This document shows positions 11,490 through 20,422 of a stretch of DNA of 64,000 nucleotides, in pieces. Source of the stretch: Xanthomonas arboricola (GTDB lineage Bacteria > Pseudomonadota > Gammaproteobacteria > Xanthomonadales > Xanthomonadaceae); NCBI RefSeq assembly GCF_003353015.1, contig NZ_QREM01000007.1, positions 732,112 to 796,111 on the forward strand, written 5' to 3'. A program made the position numbers and the translations under genes. Each line of letters opens with the position of its first letter. Within the stretch, counting starts at the first letter, position 1. Under the pieces are notes generated by a model. The model saw only the letters and a program-made list of their open reading frames with translations. It ran no database searches and had not been told where the DNA came from.

Positions 11490-13865
11490 TCACGCCGACT
11501 CCAGCACCCAGCACCCGAACGCGGGCCCGGCCGAGTAGCCGGTTTCCGGTTCGATGCGGATCTGCAGCGTGTCGCGGCCGGCGACCGCTGCGGGCATGGC
11601 GTAATCCACATCGACGAAGTCGAGGCCGCGGTTGCCGTCCAGGCGTTCGTTGGCGATGAGTTCGCCGTCGGCAAGGATGCGGAAGCGGCGGCGGGTTTCG
11701 TCGCCCCAGTAGCGCAGGCGCAGGATGCGGGCCCGGGTGGTGTTGCGCAGGGTGAAGGCGATGAAGCCGCCGGTGCGGGCGTCGCGGCCGGCGCGGCGGC
11801 GGTAGCTCAGTGCGTAGGAGCTTTCGCTGTGCAGGCCATGGGCCTTTTCGGACGCGTCGTCGCCCAGGGCGATGCGGTCCAGCGCGCGCGTGTCCAGCGC
11901 CTGTTGTTTCGCATCTGCTGCGGCCTGCTCGGCTCGGTGCTGTTGCCATGCAGCGGCATCGCGATGCTCCAGGTAGGGCGCGCTGCGGCGATCGAACTGG
12001 GCATAGAACGGCGAGAAGCGCCACTGCTGGTCGCCGTCGCGGTAGTCGAACGCGGCCTGGCCTGCCACCGGCTGCAGGCGCTGCAAGACCTCATCGCCGC
12101 CGATCAATGCCGGAGCGGTGCCCGACCAGGGTCTTGCCGCATCGCCCAGGTCGGCCGCCAGCACCAGCGGCCCGCGCAGCACCGAGACCCAGGCCGGGTC
12201 GTCCGGTGTGGTTTCCAGGCGCAGCGGCATCTGCAACGACAGGGTGAGCGTGTCGCCCGCGCGCCAGCGGCGGGTGATGCGCAGGTAGCCCTCGTTGACG
12301 GCGGCATCGACCGATTGGCCGTTGAGCTGCAGCTTCGGCGACTGCGCCCAGCCGGGCACGCGCAGTGCGAGCGTGCGTTGCTCGGCCGGGGCGGCATCGA
12401 TGCGTAGCGAGGCGCTGCCCTGCTCGGGCATCGTGCTGTGCAGGGTCATGTCCAGCCCGGCGGCGTCGCGCACGCTGGAGGGCACATACAGGTTGACGTA
12501 GACGCCCTGCCCGTCCTGCCAATAGATCGAATCGCCGAACTGGGCGTGCGCCTCCATGCCGCTGCCGACGCAGCACCAGAAATCGTCGAACGGCGACGAC
12601 CAAGCGCGCGCTTCGCCGGCCAGCATCGGTGTCATGTAGGTGAACATGCCGGTGCGCGGATGCTGCTGCGCCATCACGTGGTTGAGCAGCGTGCGCTCGT
12701 AGTAATCGAAGAACTCGGCCTGCGGGCCCCACTGGTACAGATGGCGGGTGAGCTTGAGCATGTTGTAGCTGGCGCAGTGCTCGCAGGTCTGCTCGGTGAC
12801 AAACTTCGAGATGCTCTCCGGCTGCTGGAAGTACTCACGGTCGCCGTTGCCGCCGATCACGTAGGTATGGTGGTCGGTGACGGTGTGCCAGAAGAAGCGC
12901 GCCGCCGCGCCCGAAGCGGCATCGCCGGTGACCTCGTACTCGCGTGCCAGGCCGATCAGCTTGGGGATGTTGGTGTTGGAATGCTGGTGCACCAGCTCGT
13001 CGCGCTGGGCAATCAGCGGATCGAGCACGGCATGGTGGTGCAGGCGCTGGGCCAGCGCCAGCCATTGCGCATTGCCGGTGCGCACGTGCAGCTCGACGAA
13101 GGATTCGTTGAGGCCGCCGAATTCGCACGACAGCACCTTCTGCAGCTGGGCGTCGTCGAGTGCGGCGAAGACGCCTTGCAGATAGCCGGCCAGGCCGACC
13201 GCCACCTGCAGCGCCTGCGCATTGTCGCAATGCGCATGCACGTCGAGCAGGCCGGCAAACAGCTTGTGCCAGGTGTACAGCGGTGCCCAACTGCCATTGA
13301 GGTAGAACGGCGCCGGGTCGATCTTGCCGCGCTTGAGCTCATCGAACACCGCGCGGCCGCTTTCGATCTTGCCTGCGGCATTCTTGCGGGTGAAGCCGGC
13401 CACGTAACCATCGCCTGCGTGTGCCTGGCACCGCGCCAGCTCGCCCACCAGATAGGCTGCGCGTGCGCGGCATTGCGCATCGCCGGTCTGCGCATGCATC
13501 AGCGCCAGTGCGCTGAGATAGTGGCCCAGCGTATGCCCGGCGATGGTGTCTGCCTCCCAGCCGCCGTATGCCTTGGCCCTGGGATCGAGCCCTGCGTACA
13601 GCACGAAGTTGTGCAGCAGCCGGTCCGGCTCAAGCCGCATCAGATAGCGACGGTTGGTGTGCAGCGCATCCAGGAACAACGACGGCGTGAGCCGCACCTG
13701 CGCCAGCGGCACGGCGCGCACGCTGCCGGGTTGCGCGGCACTGGCCTGCGCCGGAAACCTGAGGAAACCCGCCGCAACCGCCAGGCTGCTCCAGGCCAGA
13801 AAACGGCGCCGCGACAGGTTCAACGCGTGGCCGGCAGCGTGCTCGGTATCGAAGGCATCGGTCAT
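11490..13865 (-). CDS. GH127 beta-L-arabinofuranosidase-type enzyme (Tat-exported)
   Basis: The family hydrolyses beta-L-arabinofuranosyl linkages, best known from hydroxyproline-linked arabino-oligosaccharides of extensin. The 791-residue precursor carries a twin-arginine signal (LSRRRFLAWSSLAVAAGF, residues 17-34). The catalytic (alpha/alpha)6 domain shows the zinc/cysteine site: TCEHCASYN (Glu362, Cys364) and FWCCVGSGMEAHAQFGDSIYW, given in parts. By analogy with HypBA1, Cys431 would be the nucleophile and Cys432 a zinc ligand. Beta-sandwich domains make up the C-terminal third. It lies 163 bases downstream of a TonB receptor gene on the same strand. Family assignment is confident and exact specificity is inferred. 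Confidence 0.88.
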   Translation of the reverse strand: MTDAFDTEHAAGHALNLSRRRFLAWSSLAVAAGFLRFPAQASAAQPGSVRAVPLAQVRLTPSLFLDALHTNRRYLMRLEPDRLLHNFVLYAGLDPRAKAYGGWEADTIAGHTLGHYLSALALMHAQTGDAQCRARAAYLVGELARCQAHAGDGYVAGFTRKNAAGKIESGRAVFDELKRGKIDPAPFYLNGSWAPLYTWHKLFAGLLDVHAHCDNAQALQVAVGLAGYLQGVFAALDDAQLQKVLSCEFGGLNESFVELHVRTGNAQWLALAQRLHHHAVLDPLIAQRDELVHQHSNTNIPKLIGLAREYEVTGDAASGAAARFFWHTVTDHHTYVIGGNGDREYFQQPESISKFVTEQTCEHCASYNMLKLTRHLYQWGPQAEFFDYYERTLLNHVMAQQHPRTGMFTYMTPMLAGEARAWSSPFDDFWCCVGSGMEAHAQFGDSIYWQDGQGVYVNLYVPSSVRDAAGLDMTLHSTMPEQGSASLRIDAAPAEQRTLALRVPGWAQSPKLQLNGQSVDAAVNEGYLRITRRWRAGDTLTLSLQMPLRLETTPDDPAWVSVLRGPLVLAADLGDAARPWSGTAPALIGGDEVLQRLQPVAGQAAFDYRDGDQQWRFSPFYAQFDRRSAPYLEHRDAAAWQQHRAEQAAADAKQQALDTRALDRIALGDDASEKAHGLHSESSYALSYRRRAGRDARTGGFIAFTLRNTTRARILRLRYWGDETRRRFRILADGELIANERLDGNRGLDFVDVDYAMPAAVAGRDTLQIRIEPETGYSAGPAFGCWVLESA

Positions 13866-14028
13866 GGGATCAGCTTGGCTCCTGTCTGTGCGCGCAGACT
13901 GCGCGCACCGTGGCAACCCATGTCGGCAACCGCGATCAACGCGGCTGCCCGGGACGTACTCAGTGCGCGCGCCGGGATCAAGCGATACACGGCGGCGCGC
14001 TGAAGCGGTAGCGACGACACGACGGCGC

Positions 14029-16923
14029 TCAAAACGTCACCGTGGCTCGCGCCCAGTAGAACCGGCCCAGCAGATCGTAGGTGGCCACATCGGTATTGGC
14101 ATTGCCGACGTTGTTGGAGTAATACAGCGGCGGCTGCTTGTTGGCGATATTGTCCACGCCCACTTCAAAACGCGTGTGCCACGGCGCGACGTTGTAGCCA
14201 AGCTGCAGGTTGTTGTAGACGTAGGCACCGATCTTGCGCACCACCATCGGTTCGCTGGAATCGGCCGACAGGCTCTGGTCCGGATCCGTGCTGCCGATGG
14301 CGGTGTGGCCGACATAGCGGATGCGCCAGGTGGCGCTCCAGTCGTCCAAGGCCCAGTTCAGCGTGCCCAGCGCGCGCCAGCGCGGGAAATTGCCGTAGGC
14401 CTGGGTGTAGCGGCCCACGTTGTGGATGGTGACCGAACTGGGGTCGGTGGTGTCGGGCAGCACGTCGTAGCGGGTGAGATAGGTGCCGTTGAGGCCGGCG
14501 CTGAGATTGCCCCAGGCGGTAGGCGGCGCGCGGTAGGTCAGGTTGACGTCCAGGCCCTTGGCCCACAGCTTGCCCAGGTTGACGGTGGGTTCGGCGATGT
14601 AGTTGATGGTGCCGTTGCCATTGCGATGGATCAGGGCGCAGAAGGCGCTGCCCGAATTGGCGAAACATTGATTGAGCACGGTCTGCGCCGACACCGTGGT
14701 GATGGTGTCTTCCAGGTCGATGCGCCACCAGTCCGCGCTCAGCGACAGGCCATCGATCCACTGCGGGTCGTAGACCAGCCCCACGTCGTAGGATTTGCCG
14801 GTTTCCGGCTTGAGCTGGTACCCGGCCACCACCGCGCCGGACACCTTGCCCGACACCTGGCCATCGGATTGCTGGTAGCTGCCGTCGATGGGCACATTGG
14901 CGCAGGCCACGGCGTTGCCGCCGGTGTAGCCGTTGCACGGATCGTTGACGGTGGCCGCATCGCCGGCCACGCCGGCGTACAGCTCGTTGATGTTGGGCGC
15001 GCGAAACACCTCCGACACCGTGCCGCGGACCAGCAGGTTCTCGATCGGGCGATACTCCAGCGCCACCTTGCTGTTGGTCTTGCTGCCGACCGAGCTGAAA
15101 TCGGAAAAGCGCGTGCCCAGGGTGATGTTCAAGGCGTTGATGCCGGGCAGGTCCTTCAGCAGCGGGAACAGCGCTTCGGCATAGGCTTCCTTGACGTCGA
15201 AACTGCCGGCCAGGGTGGACGAACAGAATTCGATCACTCCGCACAGGCCGTTCTCATCGCCGGTCCACAGCGCGTCAGAGGCGGTGGTCGAGCGCTCCTT
15301 GCGATAGGAGACGCCGGTCGCCAGGCTGACCGTGCCGGCCGGCAGATCGAACAGCGAGCCGTTGGCATTGGCTTCGAACTGCTTGACCGTATAGACGCTG
15401 GTCACGATGGGGTTGACCACCATGCCCTGCAAGGTGGACAGGTTGGCGCTGTCGTTGAGGTTGAAGAAGTTCAGCGGCGTGCAGCCGGCGATCGCCGCGC
15501 CCGCGCTGCCGCACGTGACCACGCCATCGCTGTCCAGGAACGAGGAGCCGATGGCCTGATTGAACGCGGCATAGTCGAGAAAGCCGTTGTTGATCGACTT
15601 CTGCTTGACCTTGCCGTAGTTGAAGGTGGCATCCCATTGCCAGGAGCTGTCGCCGAAGCGGCCGCGCAGGCCGGGGCTGATCTGGAAGTTGTAGGTATTG
15701 TACTGATAGCTGCGATTGCCCAGCACGGTGGCGCGCGTGTTGAGGTCGTTGTAGGACGTGCCGGTGCCGCGATCGGTGCCGAAGTTCACCCCGAACGGGT
15801 TGTAGTAGCTCTGCGCCGACACCAGGATGTTGTCGCCGTTGGAGAAGATCGGAATCGGCGCGATGATCGAGGCGGATTCGGTTTTGCTGAACCAGGTGTT
15901 GACGTAGCCTTCGACGTTGTCGCTGAAGCGATAGCTGCCCAGCAGGAACGCGTTGGTGCGTTTTTGCGGGGTCTGCAGCAGGTTGAATGGCTGGTAGTTG
16001 TAGGAGTCGGCGCTGGCGTTGTAACAGTGGAAATCGCCCGGGCCGGCACGACCGCTGACGCCGCTGTTAAAGGTGACCCGCCCGCAACCGTTGGCCTGCG
16101 CCAGCTGCGCGGACTGATCCGAGCCATCGTTGAAATTCACGGTGCCGGTCGGCGTTGCGGACGAGCCCTGCTTCACCGGTTGCCCGTTGGTCAGTGCGAG
16201 CGCGTCCCTGGAATAGTCGCGCGCCGCTGCCGAGACCGGGTCGATGTTGTGATACGACAGCCCGCCGATCAGGCTGCCGCGCTCCCAGCTCCTGCCGGCG
16301 GTGAGGGTGAAGTTGCGGCGGTTGCCGTCGCGCTCGCTGCTGGTGCCGAAGTCGCTGCTGAACTGCACGCCATCGAACGTGCTGCGCAGGATGAAGTTGA
16401 CCACGCCGCCGATGGCGTCGGAGCCATACACCGCAGAGGCGCCGTCGCTGAGCACTTCGATGCGCTCGATCATGCTGGACGGAATCGCGTTGACGTCGTT
16501 GTAGGCAAGCCGGATGCCGTTGACCAGCACCAGCGTGCGTTTGTCGCCCAGCCCGCGCAGCGAAATCGCCGACGCACCGGTGCCGCCGCCGTTGTTGGTG
16601 TACGGATTGGTGGCGTTGCCGGCGATCGATGGCAGCTCCTGCAGCAGATCGCCAACCGTGGCCTTGCCGGTCGCGGCGATCTGTTCCTGGCTGACCGTGA
16701 CCACCGGATTGGCGGTTTCGGTATCCACGCGGCGCAGACGCGAGCCGGTGACGACCACGCTGTCCAGGGTTTGCGTCGCGTCGCCGCCGGGCGCCCGCTG
16801 CGCCTGCACCGGTAGCGCGGCACCTGCACAGAGCGCGAGGGACAAGGCGGTGGCGAGCACATGCGGGATCGGACGCGCAGCGGCAGCATGGGTGGAGGCG
16901 TAAGGCAACGGCGAGATCGGCAT
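14029..16923 (-). CDS. TonB-dependent receptor (oligosaccharide or peptide uptake)
   Basis: This 964-residue outer-membrane receptor has a signal peptide (VLATALSLALCAGAALPVQA). A short linker leads to a TonB-box-like DSVVVTGSRLRRVDTETANP, then the plug domain (VGDLLQELPSIAG ... ISLRGLG..RTLVLVNGIRLAYND) and the 22-strand barrel. It ends WARATVTF with the expected C-terminal Phe. It has no extra N-terminal signalling domain. The ATG at 16923 is chosen for its CAGGAG site seven bases upstream. It is paired with the GH127 gene and closely resembles the second receptor in the window (26648-29461). A degenerate copy of the shared palindrome lies ~300 bases upstream. Confidence 0.92.
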   Translation of the reverse strand: MPISPLPYASTHAAAARPIPHVLATALSLALCAGAALPVQAQRAPGGDATQTLDSVVVTGSRLRRVDTETANPVVTVSQEQIAATGKATVGDLLQELPSIAGNATNPYTNNGGGTGASAISLRGLGDKRTLVLVNGIRLAYNDVNAIPSSMIERIEVLSDGASAVYGSDAIGGVVNFILRSTFDGVQFSSDFGTSSERDGNRRNFTLTAGRSWERGSLIGGLSYHNIDPVSAAARDYSRDALALTNGQPVKQGSSATPTGTVNFNDGSDQSAQLAQANGCGRVTFNSGVSGRAGPGDFHCYNASADSYNYQPFNLLQTPQKRTNAFLLGSYRFSDNVEGYVNTWFSKTESASIIAPIPIFSNGDNILVSAQSYYNPFGVNFGTDRGTGTSYNDLNTRATVLGNRSYQYNTYNFQISPGLRGRFGDSSWQWDATFNYGKVKQKSINNGFLDYAAFNQAIGSSFLDSDGVVTCGSAGAAIAGCTPLNFFNLNDSANLSTLQGMVVNPIVTSVYTVKQFEANANGSLFDLPAGTVSLATGVSYRKERSTTASDALWTGDENGLCGVIEFCSSTLAGSFDVKEAYAEALFPLLKDLPGINALNITLGTRFSDFSSVGSKTNSKVALEYRPIENLLVRGTVSEVFRAPNINELYAGVAGDAATVNDPCNGYTGGNAVACANVPIDGSYQQSDGQVSGKVSGAVVAGYQLKPETGKSYDVGLVYDPQWIDGLSLSADWWRIDLEDTITTVSAQTVLNQCFANSGSAFCALIHRNGNGTINYIAEPTVNLGKLWAKGLDVNLTYRAPPTAWGNLSAGLNGTYLTRYDVLPDTTDPSSVTIHNVGRYTQAYGNFPRWRALGTLNWALDDWSATWRIRYVGHTAIGSTDPDQSLSADSSEPMVVRKIGAYVYNNLQLGYNVAPWHTRFEVGVDNIANKQPPLYYSNNVGNANTDVATYDLLGRFYWARATVTF

Positions 16924-17226
16924 GCGGGACTCCTGGGGCAACTTGGGCGAACGATCGGCAACACAGGTCCGTGCCGGCGTGCGCCAGCCTCAGCGTGGGT
17001 CGGAACCTGGAGAGCGGTGATGCCGCCGCACGGCGTGTGCGACGCATGCGCGGCGGGTATGGTCGGCACCGTGCACGCGCACGTCCGCTAGCGGCCGTGT
17101 CGCACTGCGCAGTGTCGGATGGATGTCGTCACAGAGCGGTGTCGTTCGATGCGATCCGCTTTCATCAGCTGGTCACAATGTGCCTGTGCGCACGCGCGGC
17201 GTCTTGTCGCATTTGGCGAAAGCGCG

Positions 17227-17240
17227 TGCGGAAAATCGCA
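17227..17240. promoter_or_regulatory. Degenerate copy of the TGCGGAAATCCGCA palindrome
   Basis: TGCGGAAAATCGCA differs from the palindrome found at 32490 and 52426 by a small shift in the right half. It lies 304 bases upstream of the TonB receptor start. It is a candidate binding site for the AraC-type regulator of the hydroxyproline cluster. The distance from the start and the mismatches make it the weaker member of the set. Confidence 0.4.
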
Positions 17241-17681
17241 TGATGGGTCGACGCCGGCGCTGGCTGCGCCGTGGTGCGTCACGCAGCGCACCGCCGGGCA
17301 TGTCCGCGCCCGCATGCCCGGCCTTGTACGGGCATGCGTCGTCGGCCTGCGCACCGCCGCAGCGCTTGGCCGACACTGCGGTTTCCTGCACATCCCCGTC
17401 GCTGCCCAGATGCACCCGATGCACTCAATGCGGACAGCCTGCGCCGACCCGGTGCGGCGACGCCTGCTGCTGCCGGCCCGGGCATCGCATCGGTGCGCCG
17501 GAGCCGCATCGTCGCGTAGCCGCGCATGCCAGCGGCAGGGCTGCGCTGCGACCTGGTGCATGTTGCAGCTCCAGGTGCGGTGCAGGCCAGCGGTCGCCGC
17601 ATAGGCCCGGCCGCTCATCGCCGCGCCCATCGACGACACGGCGCCGTGGATACCGACCTCGTACGCAGACTGCGCGGCCGC

Positions 17682-17723
17682 GGTGCGCTGCGAGCCGGGA
17701 TCGATGCCCAGGATGCGGGTCAT
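17682..17723 (-). pseudogene. Fragment of the 5' end of ruvC
   Basis: Fourteen codons read MTRILGIDPGSQRT, the N-terminus of the Holliday-junction resolvase RuvC with its first catalytic Asp (GIDPGS). The next codons leave the RuvC sequence immediately, so only the 5' end of the gene is present. The genuine ruvC must be elsewhere. It looks like a leftover of a recombination or duplication event. Confidence 0.65.
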
Positions 17724-18062
17724 CGAGCGGCCGGAAATGGGGAGTCGGGAATGAGCCGCATGTTCCCTGCCAGCCCGTTGCCCTTCTCCGCCGGGAGCCA
17801 CTGGTCAGCGGTGCGGCGTCGCGGTGCCGGTGTGCGGTCGCCGGCCTGCGCCCAGGGCAAGCCGGTTGCACCCGGATACACCGTGGTGCGTGCTGGCAAG
17901 GCGCGCCGCAACCGGCATTGACCAGGTCGGCAACACACACAAGCGGCGCGCCCGCTGCCGGCAGCTGCCCCGCGCCCGGCAACGATGGCCGCGTGGCTGC
18001 CAGGCGCTTCTGCTGCGCGCCTGGCGCGCCACGCGCAAGGCGCTGCGGCATGCTGCAGGCGT

Positions 18063-20381
18063 TCAGCCGGCCGGCAGCGTGGCACCGGTCCGGTTCCAGT
18101 CCGGCGTTGGTGCGTCGCGCATCCAGCGCACGAAGAAATCCAGCAGGCGGCGTTTGCCGTAGTCGCCGCCGGCGCCGTGGTCGCCGCCCGGCACCACCAG
18201 CAGATCGAAGTCCTTGCCGGCCTTGATCAGCCGATCGGCCACCTGAAAGGTGCTGGCCGGGTCGACATTCATGTCCATGTCACCGGTGACCAGCAGCAGA
18301 TGGCCCTGCAGGCGCGCCGCGTTTTCCACGTTGGACGATTCGGCGTACCACGGCCCCACCGGCCAGCCCATCCATTGCTCGTTCCACCAGATCTTGTCCA
18401 TGCGGTTGTCGTGGCAGCCGGAATTGGCGACACCTGCGACATAGAATTCCGGATGGAACAGCAGCGCGCCCAAGGCGTTCTGCCCGCCGGCCGAGGTGCC
18501 GAACACGCCGATGCCGCCGTCGATGTCGTACCAGGGATACTGCGCGGCGGCGGCAGTGTGCCAGGCGATACGATCGGGCAGGCCGGCATCCTTGAGATTG
18601 CGCCAGGCCACATCATGGAAGGCGCGCGAACGGTTGTTGGTGCCCATGCCATCGATCTGCGCCACCGCAAAACCCATTGCGGTCAACGCTGGCGTGCGCG
18701 CGGTGAAGGTCTTGGGCACGAACGACCCCTGCGGGCCCGCGTAGATGTCTTCGATCACGCGATAGCGCTGCTGCGGGTCGAGCTGCTGCGGGCGATGGAT
18801 CACGCCCCAGATCTCGGTCTTGCCATCGCGCCCGACGCTGTGGAACGGCAGCGGCGGCTGCCAGCCGCTGGCCAGCAGTCGGCTCAGGTCGGTGCGCTCC
18901 ACCGTCTTGGCCAGTGCGCCATCGGTGCTGCGGCGCAGCTCCAGCACCGGGCCCAGATCCACGCGCGAATACAGGTCCACGAACCACTTGCCATCCGGCG
19001 AATAGCTCACCTGATGATCCGCTTGCAGCGGCGTGAGCGCAGTCAGGCCGGTGCCGTCCAGGCCGATGCGGTACGCGTGCCGGTAGTACGGGTCTTCGCC
19101 GGGCTGCATGCCCGAGGCGGTGAAGTACACCTGCCCGGTGGCCTCGTCGACCCGGTCGATCTTGCGCACCACCCACTGCCCGCGCGTGACCTGCCGGATC
19201 ACCTCGCCGCGCTGGCCATCGTAGAGATACAGGTGCTCCCAGCCGTCGCGCTCGGACGCCCACAGGATCTGCCGGCCATCGGCCAGGTCCTCACGCGCAT
19301 ACTTGCCGCCGTCCTCGTGGTCGCCACTGAGCGGGGAGTATTCGATGAAGGTGGGCGAGGTCTCCTCGATCAGCGTGCGCGCCTGTGCCGTGCGCGCATC
19401 CACTTCGATGACGCGGTACAGCTGATGCCCGCGTGCGTTGTATTCGAAGGTGACGCCGCGGCTGTCTTTCCACCACTGCAGGTCGCCAAGGGTGAAGGCG
19501 TTGGGCAGCAGCGTCATCGCCACCGGGTGCGCGGCGCGGGTGGCGATGTCGAACAACACCGGTTGCATCACCGGCAAGGGGTCGCCGGCCTTGGGATAGA
19601 CCTGCTGATGCAGCCTGGGTTGGACGCGATCGGCCGGCGCGGACTCGATGTAGTACACCATGTGCGGCGGTGGCGATTTGACCCGGTACGCGGCCAGATG
19701 CTGCGAATCCGGCGACCACGCCACGCTGTCCATGGCGTAGTAGTCATCGGCGCTGCCATCGTGGCTGAGCACGCTGCGCGCGCCACCGCCCGCCGGCGCC
19801 ATCACCAGGTTGCCCTGCTCCACCCACGCGCGCCAACGTCCATCCGGCGATACCTTGGCAGCGGCCTCGCCCTGCTTGAGCGGCATGCGCGGGTCCATCG
19901 TCTGCGGCGGCGCGTCGCGCTCTGGCAGGTGCTCGCAGCGATAGCGCAGCAGATCGCATTGCCAGCCCAGCCTTGCCAATTGAAAGCGCAGGCGCTGCTG
20001 CTCTAGGGTCGGCCACCGGAGCGTCAATTCCGCGGCATCGACGCCTTGCGCACCGGCCTGTGTCAGCGCCGCTGCCAGGCGCGCATGATCGAACGCCAGC
20101 GTGTTGCGGCCGCTGGCCGCATCCACCAGCCGGTATTCGACGGCCGGCAACCGATCGGTGCGTGCCACCTTGCGTTGATACAGAAAATGCCCGGCATCGA
20201 CCCATACCGGCAGCAGCGGTTCGTGATCCACCAGCGATTCGTAGTGATCGGCCAGGCCCAGCGCCTGGGTGTACTGCGCGGCGGTGGGCGGCGCAGCCGC
20301 GTGGCCGGGGCCTGGCCACAGTGCCATGCTCAAACAGCAGGCGGAGAGGTTGCGGAGATGACGAAAGAAGGCGGATGGCAC
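18063..20381 (-). CDS. S9 family (DPP IV-type) prolyl peptidase, exported
   Basis: Members cleave oligopeptides, usually releasing Xaa-Pro dipeptides. The 772-residue protein starts with a hydrophobic export segment (LRNLSACCLSMALWPGPGHA). An N-terminal beta-propeller (DPPIV_N-like, with WSPDSQHLAAYRV repeats) and a C-terminal alpha/beta-hydrolase follow. The catalytic triad is visible: Ser in FGTSAGGQ, Asp in GDMDMNVDPAST and His in PGGDHGAGG. The GTG start has GAGG seven bases upstream. The gene follows GH43 by 42 bases and probably belongs to the same transcript. It is a paralogue of the peptidase at 36815-39157. Cleavage next to Pro or hydroxyproline is inferred from family and context. 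Confidence 0.88.
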   Translation of the reverse strand: MPSAFFRHLRNLSACCLSMALWPGPGHAAAPPTAAQYTQALGLADHYESLVDHEPLLPVWVDAGHFLYQRKVARTDRLPAVEYRLVDAASGRNTLAFDHARLAAALTQAGAQGVDAAELTLRWPTLEQQRLRFQLARLGWQCDLLRYRCEHLPERDAPPQTMDPRMPLKQGEAAAKVSPDGRWRAWVEQGNLVMAPAGGGARSVLSHDGSADDYYAMDSVAWSPDSQHLAAYRVKSPPPHMVYYIESAPADRVQPRLHQQVYPKAGDPLPVMQPVLFDIATRAAHPVAMTLLPNAFTLGDLQWWKDSRGVTFEYNARGHQLYRVIEVDARTAQARTLIEETSPTFIEYSPLSGDHEDGGKYAREDLADGRQILWASERDGWEHLYLYDGQRGEVIRQVTRGQWVVRKIDRVDEATGQVYFTASGMQPGEDPYYRHAYRIGLDGTGLTALTPLQADHQVSYSPDGKWFVDLYSRVDLGPVLELRRSTDGALAKTVERTDLSRLLASGWQPPLPFHSVGRDGKTEIWGVIHRPQQLDPQQRYRVIEDIYAGPQGSFVPKTFTARTPALTAMGFAVAQIDGMGTNNRSRAFHDVAWRNLKDAGLPDRIAWHTAAAAQYPWYDIDGGIGVFGTSAGGQNALGALLFHPEFYVAGVANSGCHDNRMDKIWWNEQWMGWPVGPWYAESSNVENAARLQGHLLLVTGDMDMNVDPASTFQVADRLIKAGKDFDLLVVPGGDHGAGGDYGKRRLLDFFVRWMRDAPTPDWNRTGATLPAG

Positions 20382-20422
20382 GTGCGTCCTCGCAGAAGGG
20401 GCGGTGATGGAGCGGCTTGCGC

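Larger units (their letters stand above)
16924..18062. other. 1.1-kb gene-poor intergenic region
   Basis: Apart from the palindrome at 17227 and the ruvC-like fragment at 17682, I find no supported gene. The many long open frames have an arginine/alanine-rich composition typical of chance frames in GC-rich DNA. Histidine- and cysteine-rich low-complexity translation and lack of conserved motifs argue against coding function. Confidence 0.5.

Noticed and set aside
13654..16815. 1053-codon plus-strand frame opposite GH127 and the TonB receptor
   Set aside because: It is a shadow of well-supported minus-strand genes with a low-complexity valine/glycine/alanine translation.
16924..18062. Several 60-367 codon frames in the gene-poor region
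   Set aside because: Translations are rich in Arg, Cys, His and Pro, show no conserved pattern and overlap one another on both strands.
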